Origin: Bradyrhizobium sp. 21
Lineage (GTDB): Bacteria > Pseudomonadota > Alphaproteobacteria > Rhizobiales > Xanthobacteraceae
Assembly: GCF_023073335.1 (NCBI RefSeq)
Contig: NZ_JADPJG010000035.1
Location: 177,902-241,901, forward strand
Direction of reading: 5' to 3'
Length of the DNA stretch: 64,000 nt
Below are positions 54,367 to 62,836 of the stretch, piece after piece (position 1 is the first letter of the stretch; every line of letters begins with the position of its first letter). The notes below the pieces were generated by a model that ran no database searches, was not told where the DNA came from, and saw only the letters and a list, made by a program, of their open reading frames with translations. The position numbers were made by a program, and so were the translations under genes.

Positions 54367-55254
54367 CTACAGCGCGCCCTTCGCCAAGCGCTTCATCACC
54401 TCGTCGAGCTGATCGAGGTTGCGGTAGTTGATCTGGACCGAGCCGCCGGGGTCGCGGTGGCTCACCGTGACCTTGAGCCCGAGCGCGTCGCTGACGCGCT
54501 TTTCGAGATCGACCGTGTCGGGATCCTTTTCCTTAGCCCCGGTGGCCCGCGCCTTCTGTGGCTTGCGCTCCGGCACGCCCTCTTCATGCGCAAGCGCCTC
54601 GGTCTGGCGGACGTTGAGGCCCTCCTCGACGATGCGCTTGGCAGCCGCGAGCGGATCGGGCACGCCGATCAGCGCGCGGGCATGACCTGCGGTCAGCTCG
54701 CCGCTCGTGATCAGAGCCTGCACCTCGGCGGGCAGCTTCGTCAGCCGCATCATGTTGGCGATGTGGCTACGGCTCTTGCCGACGACCTTGGCGATGTCGT
54801 CCTGGCTGCGTTTGAACTCGTTGGCGAGCGCGTGATACCCGAGCGCCTCTTCCATCGGGTTGAGGTCTTCGCGCTGCACGTTCTCGACGATCGCGAATTC
54901 CAGCGCATCGCTGTCGCTGATGTCGACCGGCACGATCGGCACTTCGTGCAGGCCGGCCATCTGCGAGGCACGCCAGCGCCGCTCGCCGGCGATGATCTCG
55001 AAGCGATCCTGCGCGCCCTTCACCGGACGCACCACGATCGGCTGGATCACGCCGTGCTGCTTGATCGAATCGCTGAGCTCCCTGAGCTCGGTTTCCGAAA
55101 AGCTGCGGCGCGGGTTGCGCGGATTTGGCTTGATGAATTCGATCGGCACCTTGCGCTGCGCGCGCGGACGATCGACATGCTGAGCCTCGCCGCCGACGTC
55201 ACCGATCAGACTCGCAAGACCCCGGCCCAGTCGCGAACGCGCTTCATCGGCCAT
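54367..55254 (-). CDS. parB: Chromosome partitioning protein ParB
   Basis: A 295-residue CTPase and parS-binding clamp. The N-terminal domain has IKPNPRNPRRSFSETELRELSDSIKQHGVIQPIVVRP and ERRWRASQMAG (the CTP-binding GERRWRA motif), then a HTH with KVVGKSRSHIANMMRLTKLP, and a C-terminal dimer domain. ATG 55254 (MADEARSRLGRGLASLIGD) is the family start. It acts at the parS sites between rsmG and mnmE. Confidence 0.96.
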   Translation of the reverse strand: MADEARSRLGRGLASLIGDVGGEAQHVDRPRAQRKVPIEFIKPNPRNPRRSFSETELRELSDSIKQHGVIQPIVVRPVKGAQDRFEIIAGERRWRASQMAGLHEVPIVPVDISDSDALEFAIVENVQREDLNPMEEALGYHALANEFKRSQDDIAKVVGKSRSHIANMMRLTKLPAEVQALITSGELTAGHARALIGVPDPLAAAKRIVEEGLNVRQTEALAHEEGVPERKPQKARATGAKEKDPDTVDLEKRVSDALGLKVTVSHRDPGGSVQINYRNLDQLDEVMKRLAKGAL

Positions 55255-55315
55255 CGCCAGCTCCCTTGGATTCACGGTGCAGCACTCCAGCACTGAATTT
55301 CAAATTGTAGAATCG

Positions 55316-55400
55316 CAGGGTGGGTTAGCGCAGCGTAACCCACCACTTGTTAGCTCGGGGCGACAGACTTGGTGGGTTACGCTGCGCTAACCCACCCTAC
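55316..55400. repeat. Palindromic repeat (family E)
   Basis: GGGTGGGTTAGCGCAGCG and CGCTGCGCTAACCCACCC invert across about 35 bp. It sits between parA and parB on the transcript, where it could uncouple their expression. Confidence 0.82.
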
Positions 55401-55407
55401 GGCATCA

Positions 55408-56262
55408 TCAATGCGTCGTCCGCAGCTCGCGCTCGCGCTGGATCACTTCGGTGGCGAGCCGCAGATACGCTTCGCTGCCGACGCATTTGAGATCGTAGAC
55501 CAGCACCGGCTTGCCGTAGGACGGCGCCTCCGAGATGCGCACGTTGCGCGGGATCATGGTCTTGTAGACCTTCTCGCCCATGAACTGCCGGACGTCGGCG
55601 ACGACCTGGTTCGAGAGATTGTTGCGCGAGTCGAACATGGTCAGCACGATGCCGTGGATCGACAGGTTCGGATTGAGCGTCGAGCGCACCTGCTCCACCG
55701 TCTGCAGCAATTGCGACAGGCCTTCGAGCGCGAAGAACTCGCATTGCAGCGGCACCAGGATCGCATCCGACGCTGCCATCGCGTTCACGGTGATCAAATT
55801 GAGCGAGGGCGGACAGTCGATCAGCACGTAGGTGTAATCGGCATCCGGCGAGACGTTGTTGTTGAGCGTGCTGATCGCGTCACGCAGCTTGTAGGCACGA
55901 CCTGGCGTGGTGCCGAGCTCGAGCTCGAGGCCGGAGAGGTCCATGGTCGAGGGCGCGATGTGCAGCCGCGGGACTGCGGTCTGCACCACCGCTTCGCGCA
56001 AGGAGGCTTCGCCCACCAGAACGTCATAGGTCGAGCAGGAGCGGTTGCGGCGATCGATGCCGAGGCCGGTCGAGGCGTTGCCCTGCGGATCGAGATCGAC
56101 GATCAGGACACGCTCGCCGATCGCCGCGAGTGCCGTGCCGAGATTGATCGCCGTGGTTGTTTTGCCCACACCGCCCTTCTGATTCGCCAGCGCCAGAATG
56201 CGCGGGTGGCCATGCGGGACTTCAGCGGTCTGTTCTTGCTGCGGTTCGTCAATCACGGTCAT
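55408..56262 (-). CDS. parA: Chromosome partitioning ATPase ParA
   Basis: A 284-residue deviant Walker ATPase: KGGVGKTT at 29-36, VLIVDLDPQGNAS, and VLIDCPPSLNLITVNAMAASD. It forms a DNA-bound gradient that moves ParB-parS complexes. It lies 30 bp after rsmG and 153 bp before parB, all leftward. Confidence 0.96.
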   Translation of the reverse strand: MTVIDEPQQEQTAEVPHGHPRILALANQKGGVGKTTTAINLGTALAAIGERVLIVDLDPQGNASTGLGIDRRNRSCSTYDVLVGEASLREAVVQTAVPRLHIAPSTMDLSGLELELGTTPGRAYKLRDAISTLNNNVSPDADYTYVLIDCPPSLNLITVNAMAASDAILVPLQCEFFALEGLSQLLQTVEQVRSTLNPNLSIHGIVLTMFDSRNNLSNQVVADVRQFMGEKVYKTMIPRNVRISEAPSYGKPVLVYDLKCVGSEAYLRLATEVIQRERELRTTH

Positions 56263-56292
56263 CGCAAATTCCCCACTCGACCCCTGAACGTC

Positions 56293-57066
56293 TCACCCGC
56301 GCCGTTCGACGGAGGTCAGCTCGACGATCCAACCGTCACCGGTGCGGCTTTGGTGGAGCTGCGGCTGAATATTCCAATATTTAGTGGCTTCGGTCAATTC
56401 AGACTCTACATCTTGACCCTTGAGAAACAACGCTTTTGCACCTTGGCGCATCAGCGGCTCCGCAAAGCCGATGAGTTGATGTAGCGGAGCCAGCGCACGC
56501 GCGGTGACGCAATCGACCGGGCCGGTGATTCTATCCACATTATCCCCGATCTCCGCGAGATGTACGACTCCCGGAGATGTGGTGACGCGAATGGCTTCGC
56601 GCAAAAAGGCAGCCTTCTTGGCGATGCGCTCGACGAGATGGACGCTGGCACCCGGCGTCCCGGCCATGGCGCAGGCCAGCACGACACCGGGAAAGCCGCC
56701 GCCGCTGCCGAGGTCGGCCCAGCGTTGGGCCGACGGGGCGAGACCCATAAGCTGAAGCGAGTCGGCGATGTGCCGGGTCCAGAGGTGCGGCAGGGTCGAG
56801 GGGGCGACGAGATTGGTCTTGGCCTGCCACTCCCGAAGCAGTGCGATGTAGCGATCAAGCCGTGCTTCGGTTTCATGTGAAACGGGAGCGAGCTTGAGCG
56901 CCGCGATCTTGTCGGCGGCGATGACGGTATCGAGCGCCCGATCGTTGGCACTGGCTTTGTCGATCTTCGGCTTTGCCGGCGCCGGTTCGGATGGACGGGC
57001 GGCGCCCTCTCCCGCTCCGGGTCGTCGCGATAGCGGTCTGTCTCCGCCCGGTCCGCGCTGTTTCAC
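56293..57066 (-). CDS. rsmG: 16S rRNA (guanine-527-N7)-methyltransferase RsmG
   Basis: A 257-residue SAM enzyme: WADLGSGGGFPGVVLACAMAG and VHLVERIAKKAAFLREA form the SAM site. The first 45 or so residues, before TEARLDRYIALLREWQ, are an extra basic/Pro-rich tail. The only suitable start is GTG 57066, which lies inside a parS-like palindrome. It is 9 bp after mnmG. Confidence 0.93.
   Translation of the reverse strand: MKQRGPGGDRPLSRRPGAGEGAARPSEPAPAKPKIDKASANDRALDTVIAADKIAALKLAPVSHETEARLDRYIALLREWQAKTNLVAPSTLPHLWTRHIADSLQLMGLAPSAQRWADLGSGGGFPGVVLACAMAGTPGASVHLVERIAKKAAFLREAIRVTTSPGVVHLAEIGDNVDRITGPVDCVTARALAPLHQLIGFAEPLMRQGAKALFLKGQDVESELTEATKYWNIQPQLHQSRTGDGWIVELTSVERRG
56869..56884. promoter_or_regulatory. 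Degenerate parS-like site in rsmG
   Basis: GGTTTCATGTGAAACG differs from parS in the outer bases and one central base. It encodes PVSHETE, so it may be chance. Confidence 0.4.
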
Positions 57067-57074
57067 GTGAAACG
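57059..57074. promoter_or_regulatory. parS site, one mismatch
   Basis: TGTTTCACGTGAAACG matches parS except at the last base. It spans the GTG start codon of rsmG and the gap to mnmG. Confidence 0.85.
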
Positions 57075-57075
57075 C

Positions 57076-58956
57076 CTATGCGATTGCTTTGGAGGTCTTT
57101 CGTGCCTCGCGGCGAAGATAGGCCGCGAGGATGCCGAGCGCCGCCGGCGTCATGCCGTCGATCCGGCCAGCCTGGCCAACGGTGAACGGCCGTGCCTTCT
57201 CCAGCTTGGCCCGCACTTCATTGGAGAGACCGGGGACCTGCTGGTAATCGACTTCGGACAGTACCATCCCCTCGTCGCGCCTGAAGGCTTCGACATCGGC
57301 GCTCTGGCGCGCCAGATAGACATCGTACTTGGCGTCGATCTCGAGATGGGTCGCGATCACGGGATCGATGGCGGACAGCTCCGGCCAGATCGCACGGACC
57401 TGGTGCCAGCCGATGTCCGGATATGCCATCAGCTCGAAGGCCGATCGGCGCTGGCCGTCCCGGTTCAGGGAGAGCCCGTGCTTGATGGCTTCGTTCGGGG
57501 TGATCGTCAGCGACTTCGATAGCGCTCGCGCCGCATTCAGGGCGTCCATCTTGGCCCGATGATGCAGGGTCCGGGCACTGCCGACGCACCCGAGGGCGAT
57601 GCCTTTCTCGGTCAGACGCTGGTCCGCATTGTCGGCCCGCAGCGTCAGCCGGTACTCGGCCCTGGACGTGAACATCCGATAGGGCTCGCTGATGCCGCGG
57701 GTGACGAGGTCGTCGATCATCACGCCGAGATAGCCATCGGCGCGGTCGAACACCGTCAGCGCCGCCCCACTGGCGGCAAGCGCCGCATTCAGCCCCGCCA
57801 CGATGCCCTGACCGGCGGCTTCCTCGTACCCCGTGGTGCCGTTGATCTGTCCGGCCAGGAACAGGCCGCGCAGACGCTTGGTCTGGAGGGTCGGATCGAG
57901 CTCGCGCGGATCGACATGGTCGTACTCGATGGCATAGCCCGGCCGGACCATCCTCACCCGCTCCAGACCGGGAATGGTGGCGAGGATCGCGAGCTGAACC
58001 TCCTCCGGCAGCGAGGTCGAGATGCCGTTGGGATAGACGGTCGTATCGTCGAGCCCTTCCGGCTCCAAAAAGATCTGATGCCCGTCGCGGTCGCCAAAGC
58101 GGACGATCTTGTCCTCGATCGAGGGGCAATAGCGTGGCCCGGAGCTCTTGATCTGGCCGGAATACATCGGGGAGCGATGGACATTGGCCCGGATCACCTC
58201 ATGGGTGGCGGCCGTGGTTCGGGTGATCCCGCACTGGATCTGCGGCGTCGTGATCCGCTCCGTCATCACCGAAAATGGCTCCGGAGGCTCGTCCCCCGGC
58301 TGCATCTCGACGGCCGACCAGTCGATCGTCGTCCCGTCCAGACGCGGCGGAGTGCCCGTCTTGAGCCGTCCAAGGGTGAACCCCGCGCGCTCGAAGGAGT
58401 TCGAAAGGCCCATCGCCGGGGCCTCGTCGACGCGGCCGGCCGGCCAGTTTTTCTCGCCGAGATGAATCAGACCGCGGAGGAAGGTGCCGGTGGTGACGAC
58501 AACCGCCCCTGCCCGAAGCTCCCGGCCGTCTGCCAGACGCAGGCCGGTCACCCGTCCATCGACCACGATCAGCTCGTCCGCCTCGCCTTCGACGACAGAG
58601 AGACCCTCGGTCTCCCGGATCGCGGCCTGCATCGCCGCGGCATAAAGCTTTCGGTCGGCCTGGGCCCGGGGGCCACGGACGGCGGGCCCCTTGCGGCGAT
58701 TGAGCACACGAAACTGGATGCCGCCGGCATCACCGACCCGGCCCATCAAACCATCGAGCGCATCGACTTCACGAACCAGATGACCCTTGCCGAGACCGCC
58801 AATGGCGGGATTGCAGGACATTGCGCCGACCGTAGCGAAACGGTGCGTCACCAGAGCGGTCGCTGCACCCATGCGGGCAGAAGCAGCCGCGGCCTCGCAG
58901 CCGGCATGGCCGCCGCCAATGACGATAACGTCAAAACTCTCTCGCTCCGGTCGCAT
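57076..58956 (-). CDS. mnmG: tRNA uridine-34 5-carboxymethylaminomethyl modification enzyme MnmG
   Basis: A 626-residue FAD protein (GidA). VIVIGGGHAGCEAAAASARMG is the FAD motif, followed by PAIGGLGKGHLVREVDALDGLMG. It works with MnmE to modify the wobble uridine of several tRNAs. It heads the mnmG-rsmG-parA-parB run. A perfect parS lies 54 bp upstream of its start. Confidence 0.96.
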   Translation of the reverse strand: MRPERESFDVIVIGGGHAGCEAAAASARMGAATALVTHRFATVGAMSCNPAIGGLGKGHLVREVDALDGLMGRVGDAGGIQFRVLNRRKGPAVRGPRAQADRKLYAAAMQAAIRETEGLSVVEGEADELIVVDGRVTGLRLADGRELRAGAVVVTTGTFLRGLIHLGEKNWPAGRVDEAPAMGLSNSFERAGFTLGRLKTGTPPRLDGTTIDWSAVEMQPGDEPPEPFSVMTERITTPQIQCGITRTTAATHEVIRANVHRSPMYSGQIKSSGPRYCPSIEDKIVRFGDRDGHQIFLEPEGLDDTTVYPNGISTSLPEEVQLAILATIPGLERVRMVRPGYAIEYDHVDPRELDPTLQTKRLRGLFLAGQINGTTGYEEAAGQGIVAGLNAALAASGAALTVFDRADGYLGVMIDDLVTRGISEPYRMFTSRAEYRLTLRADNADQRLTEKGIALGCVGSARTLHHRAKMDALNAARALSKSLTITPNEAIKHGLSLNRDGQRRSAFELMAYPDIGWHQVRAIWPELSAIDPVIATHLEIDAKYDVYLARQSADVEAFRRDEGMVLSEVDYQQVPGLSNEVRAKLEKARPFTVGQAGRIDGMTPAALGILAAYLRREARKTSKAIA

Positions 58957-59010
58957 GGCGGACTTTTAGCTCAGGGGCAGGAAAGCCGGAAGTAGAAACT
59001 GGTGAGGCAG

Positions 59011-59026
59011 TGTTTCACGTGAAACA
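59011..59026. promoter_or_regulatory. parS site (perfect)
   Basis: TGTTTCACGTGAAACA, the full 16-bp palindrome, in the mnmG upstream region. Confidence 0.95.
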
Positions 59027-59053
59027 GGGGCTGACGGCGCCAAGCACATTCGC

Positions 59054-59077
59054 GAAAACAACCCCATGCACAGTAGA
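59054..59077. repeat. 24-nt element shared with 21699-21722
   Basis: Identical over 24 bases to the copy at 21.7 kb; here it lies between two parS sites. Confidence 0.75.
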
Positions 59078-59129
59078 CAGCGCCTTGTGCCGCCTATTGT
59101 TTTTCACGAAGCAAAATAAGCCAGACCGA

Positions 59130-59145
59130 TGTTTCACGTGAAACA
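59130..59145. promoter_or_regulatory. parS site (perfect)
   Basis: A second perfect TGTTTCACGTGAAACA, 119 bp from the first. ParB would bind both. Confidence 0.95.
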
Positions 59146-59192
59146 CGTGGAACGACCGCCCTGCTCACAAAGAACAAGGAGCGGAACAAGGG

Positions 59193-59215
59193 CTAGTTCT
59201 ACATTGTAGAACTAG
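59193..59215. repeat. Hairpin downstream of mnmE
   Basis: CTAGTTCTAC and GTAGAACTAG form a perfect 10-bp stem with loop ATT, three bases past the mnmE stop (mnmE runs leftward). There is no T-run; a pause or RNA-end structure is possible. Confidence 0.6.
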
Positions 59216-59217
59216 CG

Positions 59218-60576
59218 CTACTTTCCGATGCAGAATTTCTGGAAAATGGCACCGAGGACGTCCTCGACATCCACCCGGCCCAACATCCGGCCCAAGGCAT
59301 AGGCGGCGGCACGCAGTTCTTCGGCGGCGAGTTCCTCGCCCTGTTCTACAAGCTCCAGACTCCGGCGCAAGCTGTCCGATGTCCGGCGTAGCAGATCCCT
59401 CTGCCGCGCCCGGGTCACCAATGCCGCCTCGGTCGTCCCGAAGAAACCGGCAGCAAATTTCACGAGAGCCTGGACCAGCTCGGGAATGCCGTCCCCCCGG
59501 CTCGCCGAGATTCCGAACTCGCCGTGCGGCTCGGCATCCTCACCCCCGCTGAGATCGATCTTGTTGCGCACGATCCAGACCGAGCCGCCGGACGGACTGC
59601 TCCCGTCCCCGGACTTCCCCAGCGGCCGCATCGCGTCCGGATCGATGGCACGCTCGCCCTCCACCAGCCACAGCACGAGATCGGCGTCTTCGGCCCGCGC
59701 CCGCGCCCGGCGGACGCCTTCCCGCTCCACGGGATCATCGGTCTCGCGGATGCCGGCGGTGTCGATGACAGTGACGGGATAGCCATCGAGATCGAGCTGC
59801 ACCTCGATCACATCGCGCGTCGTGCCGGCGTGCGGCGAGACGATCGCGACGTCGCGGCGCGCGAGCTGGTTGATCAGCGTCGACTTGCCGACATTCGGCT
59901 CGCCCGCGATTGCGACAACCAGGCCGTCGCGCAGACGTTCAGCTTGTCCCTGTACCGCAAGGACTTCTGCGATTTCGTCGTGCAGGGCCCTGATCGCCTT
60001 GACCGCAGGCGCCTTCAGCTCGGCGGGCACGTCGCCCTCGTCGGAAAAATCGATGCCGGCCTCGATCAAGGCCGAGGCCTCGATGATGCGCTCACGCCAG
60101 TCGCGCGCGCGATTGCCGAGCAAGCCCTGCAACTGCCGCAGCGCCTGACGGCGCTGGCGGTCGGTGTCGGCATGAATGAGATCGTCCAGGCCTTCGGCCT
60201 CGGTGAGGTCGAGCTTGCCATTCTCGAAGGCGCGCCGCGTGAACTCGCCGGGTTCGGCTGCCCGTGTATTCGGAATTACGGAAATAGCGGCGAGGAGCGC
60301 GGCCAGCACCGCACGGCCGCCATGGACGTGGAGTTCGGCGACGTCCTCGCCGGTGGCGCTGGCCGGCCCTGCAAACCACAGCACGACCGCGTCGTCGATC
60401 GGCTGGCCTGCGCCGTCGCGGAGCAGCCGGCGGCTCGCCTGCCTCGGGGGCGGCAGCTCCCCTGCAAGCGTCGTCAGCACCAAACTGGCCTGCGGCCCGG
60501 ACACGCGCACCACCGCGATCGCGCTCGGCGCACGGCCGGACGACAGCGCAAAGATGGTCTGGTCTCGCGGATGCAT
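59218..60576 (-). CDS. mnmE: tRNA modification GTPase MnmE
   Basis: A 452-residue enzyme. The N-terminal folate-binding domain has VRVSGPQA, the GTPase has GEPNVGKSTLIN, DTAGIRETDD and RNKID, and the C-terminal CIGK carries the catalytic Cys. It pairs with MnmG on tRNA U34. It starts after a 312-bp AT-rich gap. Confidence 0.96.
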   Translation of the reverse strand: MHPRDQTIFALSSGRAPSAIAVVRVSGPQASLVLTTLAGELPPPRQASRRLLRDGAGQPIDDAVVLWFAGPASATGEDVAELHVHGGRAVLAALLAAISVIPNTRAAEPGEFTRRAFENGKLDLTEAEGLDDLIHADTDRQRRQALRQLQGLLGNRARDWRERIIEASALIEAGIDFSDEGDVPAELKAPAVKAIRALHDEIAEVLAVQGQAERLRDGLVVAIAGEPNVGKSTLINQLARRDVAIVSPHAGTTRDVIEVQLDLDGYPVTVIDTAGIRETDDPVEREGVRRARARAEDADLVLWLVEGERAIDPDAMRPLGKSGDGSSPSGGSVWIVRNKIDLSGGEDAEPHGEFGISASRGDGIPELVQALVKFAAGFFGTTEAALVTRARQRDLLRRTSDSLRRSLELVEQGEELAAEELRAAAYALGRMLGRVDVEDVLGAIFQKFCIGK

Positions 60577-60672
60577 GGCCTATTTGTCCGGCTAGAGGGG
60601 AAAAGGCAAACGTCCGTTTGGGCCGAGGAATCACGTGGTTTGCTGCAGCAATTTCCGCAGCAAAATCTATAT

Positions 60673-60684
60673 TGCGATGCAGCA
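60673..60684. promoter_or_regulatory. PhaR-type box upstream of mnmE
   Basis: TGCGATGCAGCA fits the Bradyrhizobium PhaR consensus as I recall it (TGCRNYGCASMA) at all positions. It lies inside the inverted repeat. The assignment depends on that recollection. Confidence 0.4.
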
Positions 60685-60836
60685 TAAACGTAGAAATTGC
60701 TGCAAAAAATTGCCCGCTCCCGATTTTTCCCGCACCGTATATCAAATTTTTTTTAGTTATATCAGTAGCTTAAAGAAAACTGGTCTAGGCGATAAAACGC
60801 CTCCACCATGCTGCACCTTTGCCGCAGCAAAGCGCA

Positions 60837-60865
60837 CAAAAGAAAAGGGCGCCCGAAGGCGCCCT
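60837..60865 (-). terminator. rho intrinsic terminator
   Basis: On the minus strand the stem AGGGCGCC-TTCG-GGCGCCCT is followed by TTTCTTTT, 23 bp past the rho stop. The tetraloop TTCG is a stable type. Confidence 0.9.
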
Positions 60866-60888
60866 CTAATCTCTTGCTGCACCCCAGA

Positions 60889-62154
60889 TCAGGTGTTCAT
60901 CGAATCGAAGAACTCGGAATTGCTCTTGGTCGAGCGGAGCTTGTCGAGCAGGAAGTCGATGCCGTCCATCGTTCCCATCGGATTCAGGATGCGGCGGAGC
61001 ACGTACATCTTCTTCAGGACCACGGGATCCGTGATCAGCTCTTCCTTGCGGGTGCCGGAGCGCGAAATGTCGATCGCCGGGAAGGTCCGCTTGTCCGAGA
61101 CCTTGCGGTCCAGGATCAGCTCCGAGTTACCGGTGCCTTTGAACTCTTCGAAGATGACCTCGTCCATGCGACTACCGGTATCGACCAGCGCGGTCGCGAT
61201 GATGGTCAGCGAGCCGCCCTCCTCGATGTTGCGCGCGGCACCGAAGAAGCGCTTCGGGCGCTGCAGCGCGTTGGCGTCGACACCGCCGGTCAGCACCTTG
61301 CCGGATGACGGCACCACGGTGTTGTAGGCGCGACCAAGGCGCGTGATCGAATCGAGCAGGATCACGACGTCGCGGCCGTGCTCGACCAGGCGTTTTGCTT
61401 TTTCGATCACCATTTCGGCGACCTGGACGTGGCGCACCGCCGGCTCGTCGAAGGTCGAAGAGACGACCTCGCCCTTCACCGAGCGCTGCATGTCCGTGAC
61501 TTCTTCCGGACGTTCGTCGATCAGGAGCACGATCAGATAGCACTCGGGATGATTATGCGCGATCGAATGCGCGATGTTCTGCATCAGCACGGTTTTACCC
61601 GTCCGCGGCGGCGCGACGATCAGCGCGCGCTGGCCCTTGCCGATCGGCGCGACGATGTCGATCACCCTTGCAGACAGATCTTTCCGCGTCGGATCGTCGA
61701 TTTCCATGCGGAAACGCTGATTCGGAAACAGCGGCGTGAGGTTGTCGAAATTGACCTTGTGCTTGGCCTTTTCCGGATCCTCGAAATTGAGCGTGTTGAC
61801 CTTCAGCAGCGCGAAATAGCGCTCGCCCTCTTTCGGGCTGCGGATATGGCCTTCGAGGGTATCGCCGGTGCGCAGGCCGAAACGGCGGATCTGCGAGGGC
61901 GAAACGTAGATGTCGTCCGGGCCCGGCAGGTAATTCGCGTCGGGCGAGCGGAGGAAGCCGAAACCGTCGGAGAGCACCTCGACGACGCCCTCGCCGACGA
62001 TGTCGGTTTCGGCCAGCGCAAGCTGCTTGAGGATGGCAAACAGCAGCTCCTGCTTGCGCATGGTGCTGGCATTCTCGACCCCATGCTCTTCCGCGAACGA
62101 GACGAGCTCGGCCGGCGTCTTCGACTTGAGATCCTGGAGTTTAATTTCCCGCAT
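60889..62154 (-). CDS. rho: Transcription termination factor Rho
   Basis: A 421-residue hexameric RNA helicase. MREIKLQDLKSKTPAELVSFAEEHGVEN opens it, the CSD-like RNA-binding domain has DGFGFLRSPDANYLPGPDDIYVS, the Walker A is VAPPRTGKTVL, and the Q-loop/R-loop region is EVTDMQRSVKGEV. It follows a 185-nt leader, which suits the known autoregulation of rho, and ends at a clear intrinsic terminator. Confidence 0.97.
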   Translation of the reverse strand: MREIKLQDLKSKTPAELVSFAEEHGVENASTMRKQELLFAILKQLALAETDIVGEGVVEVLSDGFGFLRSPDANYLPGPDDIYVSPSQIRRFGLRTGDTLEGHIRSPKEGERYFALLKVNTLNFEDPEKAKHKVNFDNLTPLFPNQRFRMEIDDPTRKDLSARVIDIVAPIGKGQRALIVAPPRTGKTVLMQNIAHSIAHNHPECYLIVLLIDERPEEVTDMQRSVKGEVVSSTFDEPAVRHVQVAEMVIEKAKRLVEHGRDVVILLDSITRLGRAYNTVVPSSGKVLTGGVDANALQRPKRFFGAARNIEEGGSLTIIATALVDTGSRMDEVIFEEFKGTGNSELILDRKVSDKRTFPAIDISRSGTRKEELITDPVVLKKMYVLRRILNPMGTMDGIDFLLDKLRSTKSNSEFFDSMNT

Positions 62155-62338
62155 TGGGGTGGTCCTGTGGGGTAACCTTGGGAGGGGGGTGCGAGGAGGC
62201 TCTGAATGCGGACGCGAAAAGATTAGGTCCGCAGGTCTGGCAAGGTGAGCGCCGGTGAGGCTTCAAACCTGATGCGGTGTCCGGCCTCTGGAAAGCTCAG
62301 ACACAACCACATCCGCCTGCGTTGGGTGGGATAACGCT

Positions 62339-62367
62339 AATATAGAAAATCGCCTCACACTCCGCAA
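62339..62367 (-). promoter_or_regulatory. Candidate rho promoter
   Basis: On the minus strand, TTGCGG (62362-62367) and TATATT (62339-62344) are 17 bp apart, about 185 bp upstream of the rho ATG. The -10 matches well; the -35 weakly. Confidence 0.45.
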
Positions 62368-62401
62368 GCCGAAGCGCTGAGCGATCGTTTACGATCCTTG
62401 C

Positions 62402-62836
62402 CTAGAACGGCTTCACGATCACCATGATGACGATCAAAATCATCAGGACGGTCGGTACCTCATTGATAATCCGATAGAATTTCTGGCTCCGCGGGCGCCG
62501 GTCCGCAGCGAAATCCTTCAACCAGCGTGAAAAAAAGCCGTGGACCGCGGACATCGCCAGGACCAGTGCCAGTTTTACGTGCAGCCAGCCGAATGAAAAC
62601 CAGTGGCCGGCCCAGGCGAGGTAGAGTCCGGCGAGCCAGGTGACGATCATGGCGGGGTTGATGATCGCCTTGAACAGCCGCCGCTCCATGACCTTGAAGG
62701 TTTCGGACTGTTTGGAGCCGATCTCGGCCTCGCAGTGATAAACGAACAGCCGTGGCAGATACAGCATGCCCGCCATCCAGGAGATGACGGCGATCACATG
62801 CAGCGCCTTGATCCAGAGATAGACGTCCTCGAACAT
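62402..62836 (-). CDS. hemJ: Protoporphyrinogen IX oxidase HemJ
   Basis: A 144-residue membrane protein with four helices. The pattern YLWIKALHVIAVISWMAGMLYLPRLFVYH, with conserved His residues, then WLHVKLALVLAMSAVHG is HemJ (UPF0093). It oxidises protoporphyrinogen IX in haem synthesis. It lies 247 bp upstream of rho, both leftward. Confidence 0.93.
   Translation of the reverse strand: MFEDVYLWIKALHVIAVISWMAGMLYLPRLFVYHCEAEIGSKQSETFKVMERRLFKAIINPAMIVTWLAGLYLAWAGHWFSFGWLHVKLALVLAMSAVHGFFSRWLKDFAADRRPRSQKFYRIINEVPTVLMILIVIMVIVKPF

Larger units (their letters stand above)
60577..60888. other. AT-rich mnmE upstream region with GCAGCA repeats
   Basis: About 310 bp without a gene. Seven GCAGC/GCTGC instances, mostly within TGCTGC or GCAGCA, cluster here, with a perfect 11-bp inverted repeat (GCAGCAATTTC 60645-60655 and GAAATTGCTGC 60693-60703) and AT-rich tracts at 60740-60780. 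The rho terminator lies at its right end. The mnmE promoter must be here, reading left. Confidence 0.5.
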
